Positions 57,439-64,000 of a DNA stretch of 64,000 nt are shown in pieces. A program made the position numbers and the translations under genes. The notes beneath the pieces are model-generated. The model saw nothing but the letters and a program-made list of their open reading frames with translations, searched no databases and had not been told where the DNA came from. The DNA comes from Citrobacter sp. On2M (GTDB lineage Bacteria; Pseudomonadota; Gammaproteobacteria; Enterobacterales; Enterobacteriaceae): contig NZ_WPCV01000004.1 of assembly GCF_018035235.1 (NCBI RefSeq), positions 682,001 through 746,000 of the forward strand, read 5' to 3'. Positions within the stretch are counted from its first letter, which is position 1; each line of letters opens with the position of its first letter.

Positions 57439-58782
57439 TTAGATCACTCCCTGGCCCAGCATCGCGTCGGCAACTTTCACGAAGCCCGCGATGTTGGCGC
57501 CACGTACGTAGTTGGTTTGCTTGCTTTCGCCGCCGTACTCAACGCAGGCATGGTGAATATCCAGCATGATGTGGTGCAGGCGCGCATCCACTTTCTCCGC
57601 TTTCCAGCCCAGACGTGCGGCGTTCTGCGCCATTTCCAGACCGGATGTGGCGACGCCACCGGCATTGGCGGCTTTACCCGGCGCAAACAGTACGCCCGCT
57701 TCGAGGAACTGGTCGGTGGCTTCGATGGTGGTCGGCATGTTCGCGCCTTCAGCCACGGCCTTGACGCCGTTGGCGATAAGCATTTGCGCGGCTTCCACAT
57801 CGAGTTCGTTCTGCGTGGCACACGGTAGGGCGATGTCGACCGGAACTGACCACGGTTGTTTGCCTTCCAGGTAGGTCAGGCCAAACTCACGGGCATAATC
57901 TGCTACGCGACCGTCGCGGCTGTCTTTGATTGCGCACAGCCGCGCCAGTTTTTCTTTGGTAAATCCGCTTTCATCGACCACAGTACCGCTGGAATCGGAG
58001 GCGGTAACCACCCGCGCGCCAAACTCCATGGCTTTCTCAATGGCGAATTGGGCTACGTTACCGGAGCCAGAAACCGCTACGCGCATACCTTCAAAGCCCA
58101 GACCATGGCGTTTGAGCATCGCTTCGGTGAAATACACCAGACCGTAGCCGGTCGCTTCCGGGCGAATCAGACTGCCGCCGAAAGAGAGACCTTTACCGGT
58201 AAAGACGCAGGCGCTGTTGTTGGAGAGTTTTTTCATCATCCCGGCCATAAAGCCGACTTCACGGCCGCCCACACCGATATCGCCCGCCGGAACATCTGTA
58301 TCGGGACCTAAATGGCGGAACAGTTCGGTCATCAGCGCCTGGCAGAAACGCATGATTTCGCCTTCACTTTTCCCTTTTGGATCGAAATCGCTCCCGCCTT
58401 TACCTCCGCCCATTGGTAGCGTGGTGAGGGCATTCTTAAACGTCTGCTCGAAGCCAAGGAATTTCAGGATCGACAGGTTCACGGAAGGGTGGAAACGCAT
58501 ACCGCCTTTGTATGGGCCAATGGCAGAACTAAACTGCACGCGCCATGCGCGGTTGACCTGCACCTGATTGCGGTCGTCCAGCCAGACTACACGGAACTGG
58601 ATTACGCGCTCCGGTTCAACCAGACGCTCCAGCAATGACATCTGGCGATAACGCGGGTTTTGTTCAAGGAAAGGCCATAGCGTGGTCATCACCTCACGAA
58701 CGGCTTGCGCGAACTCGGTCTGATTCGGGTCGCGCTTTTGCACATGGTTAAGGAATGACTCCAGAGAACATGTCTGATCCAT
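57439..58782 (-). CDS. gdhA: NADP-specific glutamate dehydrogenase
   Basis: A 447-residue enzyme that makes glutamate from 2-oxoglutarate and ammonium with NADPH. The active-site lysines are in KGGMRFHPS and PMGGGKGGSDFDPKGK, with GAGDIGVGGRE-type glycine motifs (DVPAGDIGVGGRE) and the NADP-binding SGSGNVAQFA. Length equals E. coli GdhA. It faces ynjH across a 237-bp gap. Confidence 0.98.
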   Translation of the reverse strand: MDQTCSLESFLNHVQKRDPNQTEFAQAVREVMTTLWPFLEQNPRYRQMSLLERLVEPERVIQFRVVWLDDRNQVQVNRAWRVQFSSAIGPYKGGMRFHPSVNLSILKFLGFEQTFKNALTTLPMGGGKGGSDFDPKGKSEGEIMRFCQALMTELFRHLGPDTDVPAGDIGVGGREVGFMAGMMKKLSNNSACVFTGKGLSFGGSLIRPEATGYGLVYFTEAMLKRHGLGFEGMRVAVSGSGNVAQFAIEKAMEFGARVVTASDSSGTVVDESGFTKEKLARLCAIKDSRDGRVADYAREFGLTYLEGKQPWSVPVDIALPCATQNELDVEAAQMLIANGVKAVAEGANMPTTIEATDQFLEAGVLFAPGKAANAGGVATSGLEMAQNAARLGWKAEKVDARLHHIMLDIHHACVEYGGESKQTNYVRGANIAGFVKVADAMLGQGVI

Positions 58783-59019
58783 AGATATAAGAACCTCTTA
58801 TGTATTGATATGGTTATATTTTTGATTTTTGTGTTAAGTGTTGTGCAGTTTTTGACTATACCATCAGCACTGTGACGCGACGCAAGAAAAAATTAACCCC
58901 GCTAAGTAAATTAATATTGCGTCGTGGGTCATAACTAAAAGCGATGATCGAAGAGGCTAAAGTTTCTGCCGATTTATACCGTTATACTGAGCATAATTGT
59001 CAGTTAAAAAGGAAAGAAT

Positions 59020-59295
59020 ATGCGCCGTTTAATCGTGGCAGGCGTGTTGGCCCTGGTGTCCAGCGCGACGCTGGCAAATCAGCTTTATCGCCCGGACGTG
59101 CAGGTGAATGTACCGCCGGAAGTGTTTAGCTCCAGCGGTCAGCGGGCGCAACCCTGTAGTCAGTGCTGTATTTATCAGGATCAAAACTACTCAGAAGGGG
59201 CAGTGATTAAAGCGGACGGCGTTTTGCTTCAGTGCCAACGCGATGAAAAAACGATCAGCACAAATCCGCTGGTCTGGCGTCGCGTAAAAGAATAA
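59020..59295 (+). CDS. ynjH: YnjH, DUF1496 periplasmic protein
   Basis: A 91-residue protein with a signal peptide (MRRLIVAGVLALVSSATLA) and a small cysteine-rich domain (QPCSQCCIYQDQNYSEGAVIKADGVLLQCQRD). Four Cys can form disulfides. Close to E. coli YnjH; function unknown. AGGAAAG precedes the ATG. Its last 41 bp overlap the convergent nudG gene. Confidence 0.92.
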   Translation: MRRLIVAGVLALVSSATLANQLYRPDVQVNVPPEVFSSSGQRAQPCSQCCIYQDQNYSEGAVIKADGVLLQCQRDEKTISTNPLVWRRVKE

Positions 59296-59668
59296 ACGCT
59301 TCCAGTAGTGGGATATCAGCAGGCGCCAGCGGATAACGCAGCGCCTCTTCGGGTGAACACCAGACGATATCCTGATGTTCATACGCTTTCAGTTCCCCCT
59401 GATATGACGGTACATGCCAGGCATGTAAGTGAATCAGTCGGCCCGAAACTTCGCGTTGATGGCTGGCAATGTAGCGACCCACGACCGCCTCAATGCCCAA
59501 CTCTTCACGCAATTCACGGATCAGCGCCTCGGGTTGATTTTCGCCCGATTCAACCTTGCCGCCCGCAAACTCCCACATCCCTGACTGATCCGTATGCTGC
59601 GGACGTTGAGCCAGTAAAATTTTGCCATCACGTTCAATAATAGCGGCGACCACGTCGAGGGTTTTCAT
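59255..59668 (-). CDS. nudG: NudG, CTP / 5-hydroxy-CTP pyrophosphatase
   Basis: A 137-residue Nudix hydrolase with the box GGKVESGENQPEALIRELREELGI and the MutT-like start VVAAIIERDGKILLAQR. NudG prefers 5-methyl-dCTP, CTP and oxidised cytosine nucleotides. The start was set by comparison with E. coli (MK-x-x-VVAAIIE); ATG 3 codons earlier is also possible, and no clear ribosome site decides. Tail-to-tail overlap with ynjH. Confidence 0.93.
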   Translation of the reverse strand: MKTLDVVAAIIERDGKILLAQRPQHTDQSGMWEFAGGKVESGENQPEALIRELREELGIEAVVGRYIASHQREVSGRLIHLHAWHVPSYQGELKAYEHQDIVWCSPEEALRYPLAPADIPLLEAFILLRDARPADLC

Positions 59669-59747
59669 TATATTCATCAAGATCTAATGACAGAAAATGA
59701 CATACTATCGTTATCTTTGTTTTATCTAAAGTATTCAGGAGCAACCG

Positions 59748-60317
59748 TTGAATGATCCTCAGTCGTGGGTAAAACCGTTAACGCGTATCCCTTCCAGTTT
59801 AAAACCGCTCGTTGCTACGCAGAAAAAGCATTATGGCGATGTATTGCATCCTACTCGCTGGTGGGGGCGGATGCCGTTTCTGTTCTGGCTGGTGGCGCTG
59901 TTTGTCGGATTTCTGGAGCGTAAAAAAGCACGTTTAACGCCGGTGATGCGCGCGCTGTTGATGACCCGCGTTTCTCAGGTGTGCCACTGCGCTTTCTGCG
60001 TTGATGCCAACAGTTTACGGTTGGCTGAACGCTGTGGCGCGTTGGATAAAGTCTTACAGGTTGCCAACTGGCAAGAATCGACGCTATTTAACACAGAAGA
60101 GCGCGTAGCGCTGGCCTATGCTGATGCGGTCACCGCTACGCCTCCACAGGTTGACGCTGCGCTTAAAGCGCAGATGAAGCAGCATTTTACCGAGGACGCC
60201 ATTACTGAAATGACCGCGTTGATTGCGTTTCAAAATCTCTCGGCGCGTTTTAATGCCGCTCTCGAGATCCCTTCCCAGGGGCTGTGCGACAGCCTTAAAG
60301 GACGCCCGCATGCTTGA
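59748..60317 (+). CDS. ynjA: YnjA-like AhpD/carboxymuconolactone decarboxylase-family protein
   Basis: A 189-residue protein with the AhpD-like redox motif CHCAFCVDANSLRLAE (Cys-x2-Cys, then the family histidine replaced by Asn) and the helical TALIAFQNLSARFNAALEIPSQGLC block of YnjA. One hydrophobic segment (FLFWLVALFVGFLE) is present. The start is TTG, with AGGAG 6 bases upstream. In E. coli ynjA lies at the far side of the ynjABCD genes; here it overlaps ynjF by 8 bp and should be co-translated with it. Confidence 0.85.
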   Translation: MNDPQSWVKPLTRIPSSLKPLVATQKKHYGDVLHPTRWWGRMPFLFWLVALFVGFLERKKARLTPVMRALLMTRVSQVCHCAFCVDANSLRLAERCGALDKVLQVANWQESTLFNTEERVALAYADAVTATPPQVDAALKAQMKQHFTEDAITEMTALIAFQNLSARFNAALEIPSQGLCDSLKGRPHA

Positions 60318-60933
60318 TCGTCATCTTCATCCGCGATTAAAACCGCTTTTGCATCGCTGCGTGGGCATTATTGATAAGCCTGCGATTACGCCGGACGGGC
60401 TTACGCTGGTCGGTTTTGCTATTGGCGTGTTGGCCTTGCCATTTCTGGCGTTAGGCTGGTATCTGGCAGCGTTGGCGGCGATTGTGCTTAATCGGCTTTT
60501 TGATGGGCTGGATGGGGCGCTGGCGCGGCGCAGAGGGCTAACCGACGCGGGAGGATTTCTTGATATCTCGCTCGATTTTCTGTTTTACGCCCTGGTACCA
60601 TTCGGTTTTATGCTCGCCGATCCGGCGGCTAACTCGCTGGCTGGTGGCTGGCTACTGTTCGCCTTTATGGGAACCGGCAGCAGCTTTCTGGCCTTTGCCG
60701 CGCTGGCGGCGAAACATCAAATTGATAACCCGGGGTACGCGCATAAATCGTTTTATTATTTGGGGGGGCTGACCGAAGGTACCGAGACGATTATGCTGTT
60801 TGTGTTGGGGTGTCTGTTCCCGGAATATTTTGCCATGATGGCGTGGGTCTTTGGCGCACTGTGCTGGATGACGACGTTTACCCGGATCTGGAGCGGATAC
60901 CTGACACTGAAAGCGGTCCAGCGTCAGGCGTAG
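60310..60933 (+). CDS. ynjF: CDP-alcohol phosphatidyltransferase-like protein YnjF
   Basis: A 207-residue inner-membrane enzyme with the CDP-alcohol phosphotransferase signature, read across DGLDGALARRRGLTDAGGFLDISLD (D-G-x2-A-R-x8-G-x3-D-x3-D), and about five membrane segments. Close to E. coli YnjF. The actual alcohol acceptor is unknown. The start MLDRHLHP overlaps the end of ynjA; a frame opening 29 codons earlier lies within ynjA. Confidence 0.93.
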   Translation: MLDRHLHPRLKPLLHRCVGIIDKPAITPDGLTLVGFAIGVLALPFLALGWYLAALAAIVLNRLFDGLDGALARRRGLTDAGGFLDISLDFLFYALVPFGFMLADPAANSLAGGWLLFAFMGTGSSFLAFAALAAKHQIDNPGYAHKSFYYLGGLTEGTETIMLFVLGCLFPEYFAMMAWVFGALCWMTTFTRIWSGYLTLKAVQRQA

Positions 60934-60942
60934 CGTATTGCG

Positions 60943-60966
60943 TTGCCGGATGCGCTTATCCGGCAA
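60943..60966. repeat. REP element
   Basis: TTGCCGGATGCG / CTTATCCGGCAA, a short REP palindrome between the convergent ynjF and ynjE genes; it could help end both transcripts. Confidence 0.8.
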
Positions 60967-60977
60967 TAATGACAGCC

Positions 60978-62285
60978 TTACTTGCTGGTTTCAGGACCCC
61001 GTTCACCGCTGGCAACCGGATTTTTGGGATTGCTGCTCCACTCATACCAGCCGCCGTCGTAGACTGAGACGTTTTTCCAACCCATCGCGCGGGCGTACAT
61101 AAATGTTTCCGAAGCACGCCAGCCGGTACCGCAATAGAACGAGACCTGCTGCTGTGGCAGGATATTCCATTGCTTCCACATGGCGGCGATGTCATCCGCA
61201 CTGCGCATGGTGCCATCCGGGTTATGGAAATCTTCCATGTGGGTGGAATCACTGCCCGCGTGGCCCCAACGTGCGCCTGCGATCTCACCTTTTGGCTTAA
61301 TGTAGCTATAGCCGCTGGTGGTACCGACAAATTCCGGCCATGAACGAATGCTCACCAAAGACGCATCCTGGCGATGCAGCAGGCCGCGAGCCTGTTCCAT
61401 ATCCAGCATCAACTGCGGCTGGGCGGGAATGGTCACGCCGAAATCAGGTTCTGGTTTCACCGATGGCGCAGTGCCGCGTTCAACCGGTAAACCTGCGTCG
61501 GACCAGGTTTGCCAGCCGCCGTCGAGCAGACGAACATCTTTTACGCCTGCATACAGCATAATTTGCGCCACGCGCGCGGCGGCATAGACATCACGGCCGT
61601 ATAAAATCACCGTGGTGTCATGGCGGATGCCGTGCTTCGCCAGCATCGCTTTGAGCTGGTCGTCTGACACTTTGTTCCACAGCGGTTCGCTTTCGACTTC
61701 GTTGGTATCAATGTAGCCCGCACCGGGGATATGGCTCAGCAGATACAACTTCGGTGCGCCCCAGGCGGCCTCAATCACTTTCCAGTCACCCGCTGGTTTA
61801 GCGGTTACGTTTTTACCCTGCTGCAGGTCGTGAAGCCACTGCGGGTACACCAACTGTTCGAAGTGCGGCAGACGTTGCAGGCGGGCAGGGTCCGTAAGCG
61901 CATCGCTGAGGGTAGAGATATGGTTAAAGCCAACTTTTTGCAGGCGGGATTTGACAGCCTGCATGTCGTTATCGCTGCCATACAGCGCCACCGGCGCATC
62001 GGTGCTGAGTTGATGTGACTTAACCCAGGCGCTGAGTTGTTCATCATTCATCTTGTCGAGCCAGGCAGCAGACAGGTTCAGAGCGGAAGGTTCGTGTCCT
62101 GAAGGGCCATTAAGCGACTGCGGCCAGCCGTTGTAAAAAGCGCTCTGACGGGTATCGATCGCCGCGCCTTGCTTTTGGTGTAACTGGTCGAGGGTGAGCG
62201 TCTGTGCTGTTTCAGCAGCCCAGGAGGAAGCGCAAGCGAGCCCTAAAGCAAGTGCCAGCGCGGTCATTTGAGAAACACGTTTCAT
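60978..62285 (-). CDS. ynjE: Periplasmic thiosulfate sulfurtransferase YnjE
   Basis: A 435-residue protein, same length as E. coli YnjE, with a signal peptide (MTALALALGLACASSWA) and three rhodanese domains. The active Cys loop is in the last domain (SFYCGTGWRASETF). It may carry sulfane sulfur in the periplasm, and has been linked in E. coli to MoaD/MoeB-type sulfur transfer. The start MKRVSQM follows the E. coli protein. It is downstream of ynjD on the same strand. Confidence 0.95.
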   Translation of the reverse strand: MKRVSQMTALALALGLACASSWAAETAQTLTLDQLHQKQGAAIDTRQSAFYNGWPQSLNGPSGHEPSALNLSAAWLDKMNDEQLSAWVKSHQLSTDAPVALYGSDNDMQAVKSRLQKVGFNHISTLSDALTDPARLQRLPHFEQLVYPQWLHDLQQGKNVTAKPAGDWKVIEAAWGAPKLYLLSHIPGAGYIDTNEVESEPLWNKVSDDQLKAMLAKHGIRHDTTVILYGRDVYAAARVAQIMLYAGVKDVRLLDGGWQTWSDAGLPVERGTAPSVKPEPDFGVTIPAQPQLMLDMEQARGLLHRQDASLVSIRSWPEFVGTTSGYSYIKPKGEIAGARWGHAGSDSTHMEDFHNPDGTMRSADDIAAMWKQWNILPQQQVSFYCGTGWRASETFMYARAMGWKNVSVYDGGWYEWSSNPKNPVASGERGPETSK

Positions 62286-62372
62286 CGAATAGCCCGACGT
62301 TGAAAAAAGAGGACGACATTCTGTGCCGCCGGTTAAGTAAAAACCTTGCGTTAACGCAGCATATCGCCACAT

Positions 62373-63005
62373 TCACGCCCAGTTTTCCATCTGTAATACA
62401 CGACCTGCTGGCGGGACATCCTGCGCGTCATGGGTAACCTGCACCACTGGAATACCCTGCTTACGTACCTCGGTAAAGACCCACTGACGAAAGGTATCAC
62501 GCAGCGACGCGTCCAGCCGACTAAAGGGTTCATCAAGTAACAGTGCCTGGGGCTGAGCCAGTAGCGCGCGGAGCAGGGCGACACGCGAGCGTTGTCCGCC
62601 GGAGAGCGACGCCGGATCGCGCGAATAAAAACCGGCCAGGTCCGCACGTGCGAGAGCGCTTTCCACCGCGTGTCGTCTGGCTGGTCCTTGCAGACTGGCG
62701 GGCAGAGCCAGCAGTAAATTCTGCCCAACGCTGAAATGGTCAAACAACAACGCATCCTGGAACAGAATGCCAATCTGGCGCTGCGCCGTAGGCAGCGCGT
62801 CAACGCGTCGTTCGTTGAGCCACAGCTCGCCTGATGCCTGAAACTGCGGCGACAACGCCCCGACCATCCACGAAAATAACGAAGACTTTCCGCTACCGGA
62901 AGAACCCATAATTGTGACAATGTCACTTTTATCAACCTGAAAGGTAACGTTCTTCAGCAGCGCAGTCGCACCCTGGTACAACGAAACGTTTTGCACAATG
63001 AGCAT
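62373..63005 (-). CDS. ynjD: ABC transporter ATPase YnjD
   Basis: A 210-residue ATPase with Walker A GSSGSGKSS, Q-loop LFQDALLFDH, signature LSGGQRSRVALLRAL, Walker B LLLDEPFS and switch His VTHD. It energises the YnjC permease with the YnjB binding protein; the cargo of E. coli YnjBCD is not established (a thiamine- or sulfur-compound-type uptake has been suggested from homology). Its ATG overlaps the ynjC stop by one base. Confidence 0.93.
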   Translation of the reverse strand: MLIVQNVSLYQGATALLKNVTFQVDKSDIVTIMGSSGSGKSSLFSWMVGALSPQFQASGELWLNERRVDALPTAQRQIGILFQDALLFDHFSVGQNLLLALPASLQGPARRHAVESALARADLAGFYSRDPASLSGGQRSRVALLRALLAQPQALLLDEPFSRLDASLRDTFRQWVFTEVRKQGIPVVQVTHDAQDVPPAGRVLQMENWA

Positions 63006-64000
63006 TAGCGGAGTCCTTGTCGAAAGCGGCCAATCCATGCAGCGAGAAATGCGACCAGGGCGAAAATGGTGAGTGGCAACAGAAGTTGCCATAGCGCCTG
63101 GGTTGCCAGAATAGCAGTGCTACCGCCGCTGCTTAATGCGACCGCTTCGGTGGTTAACGTGGGAAAGCGCCCGGCACCTAACCACTGCGTCGGCATATAC
63201 TGGGCGATACTGACAGAGAATCCTACCGCGAAGGCAATCAGCGCCGGGCGAGCCAGTAGGGGACATTTTACCTGCCAGAATATGCGGATCCGTGTCCAGC
63301 CCAGCGTTTGCGCAATCAAAATCAATCGCGGGTCAATGCGCTGCCAGGCCGGTTTAAGCACAAATAGCATCCAGGGCATCACCCACAGCAGGTGGCCCCA
63401 GATAATGGTCATCATCAGTCCATCCTGTCCGGCATATAACGCCAGCAGATATTGTCCGGTTACCAGCGGTAGTGCGGGCAAAATCAGCGGTAGCCAGACC
63501 CAACGGTGTCCGGTTTGCGGCCCCCATTCCAGCCAGGCAAAAAGTATTAGCAGTGCCAGCAGGCTGGAGACAAGTCCCAGTTGCAGACTATTGCTGAGCG
63601 CCTCGCTATTTAGCGATGAATAGCTGGCGAGCAGCGCCAGAACCAGCGCGGATACCATACCGCTAAGGGGTAAAAGTTGTACTAACGAACGTTCGGTTGT
63701 ACAGGATGGAAAACGCAGGCGTTCACCGGTTACTGCGGGAATGGTGCGTCGCCAGGCGCGCCACAACAGATACCCTGCCAGCGCGATGATGAGGAGCAAC
63801 AGCACCAGCAACAGGCTGGCGAGCGCGCCTTTCGCCTGCTGCCCGGCATCGCCCTGACTGAGCCATTGCCAGCTCAATACGGCAAGCGTTGGCGGATTTC
63901 CGGGGCCAAGAACGATTGCCACATCCACAACGGAGAGTGACCAGGCGACAATCGCCAGCATCGCTTTACCTGAGGCAGGGGCGATTGAAGGCAGGATTAG
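63005..64000 (-). CDS. ynjC: ABC transporter permease YnjC (N-terminal part outside the window)
   Basis: The frame runs open to the right edge. It encodes 331 C-terminal residues of a large, fused permease (about 511 residues in E. coli) with repeated membrane segments and a coupling loop (RIFWQVKCPLLARPALIAFAVGFSVSIAQYMPTQWLGAGRFPTL). No in-frame stop occurs in the last 39 bases. It is co-transcribed with ynjD and probably ynjB beyond the edge. Confidence 0.92.
   Translation of the reverse strand, partial: LILPSIAPASGKAMLAIVAWSLSVVDVAIVLGPGNPPTLAVLSWQWLSQGDAGQQAKGALASLLLVLLLLIIALAGYLLWRAWRRTIPAVTGERLRFPSCTTERSLVQLLPLSGMVSALVLALLASYSSLNSEALSNSLQLGLVSSLLALLILFAWLEWGPQTGHRWVWLPLILPALPLVTGQYLLALYAGQDGLMMTIIWGHLLWVMPWMLFVLKPAWQRIDPRLILIAQTLGWTRIRIFWQVKCPLLARPALIAFAVGFSVSIAQYMPTQWLGAGRFPTLTTEAVALSSGGSTAILATQALWQLLLPLTIFALVAFLAAWIGRFRQGLR

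Overview
The window is chromosomal DNA from a gammaproteobacterium of the family Enterobacteriaceae. Most of it is core gene order shared with Escherichia and Salmonella, and the encoded proteins are very close to their E. coli counterparts. A DinI-like msgA homologue near icd, the ABC transporter/zinT block, and the short distance from icd to the yea genes look Salmonella-like. I therefore suggest Citrobacter or a close relative, an inference not tested by any search.

Layout. 1-4.1 kb holds the core genes hflD (partial), mnmA, nudJ, rluE and icd. 4.1-7 kb is an A+T-rich accessory block: a decayed lambda-type integrase end pointing at icd (a known phage 21/e14 attachment gene), a GAF-PAS-GGDEF diguanylate cyclase and an unrecognised secreted protein. 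7-14.8 kb carries an MlrA/BluR-like MerR regulator, an operator resembling the MlrA box, and a nine-gene operon with mostly 4-bp overlaps. The operon encodes an NTF2-like protein, an SDR, a flavin amine-oxidase-like protein, DUF1365, a CFA-synthase-like methyltransferase, three envelope proteins and a long YbgA. It looks like a membrane fatty-acid modification pathway. 14.9-18.7 kb is a patchwork: DedA, SOS-boxed msgA, cytochrome b561, and an orphan WaaZ-like LPS-core protein.

18.7-27 kb is a metal-acquisition block. A TonB-dependent receptor lies behind a Fur-like box, a five-gene nickel/peptide-type ABC transporter lies behind an exact GTATGA-N16-TCATAC NikR site, and zinT lies behind a perfect Zur palindrome. 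26.8-49 kb is the yea/yoa core region: leuE, yeaR-yoaG, a formate dehydrogenase H paralogue with Cys instead of selenocysteine and its own sigma54-type promoter, yeaQ, the tiny genes yoaJ and yoaK, dgcP, yoaF, yeaO, nimT/nimR, yeaL, yeaK, dgcJ, yeaH-yeaG (sigma54-type promoter), mipA, yeaE, yeaD, gapA, msrB, yeaC and a YajD-like HNH protein.

49-64 kb holds a truncated chitinase, pncA, ansA, sppA, ydjA, selD, topB, gdhA, ynjH, nudG, a ynjA-like gene fused into an operon with ynjF, then ynjE, ynjD and ynjC (cut by the window end). REP and ERIC repeats mark several intergenic gaps. I saw no tRNA, rRNA, CRISPR array or intact mobile element.
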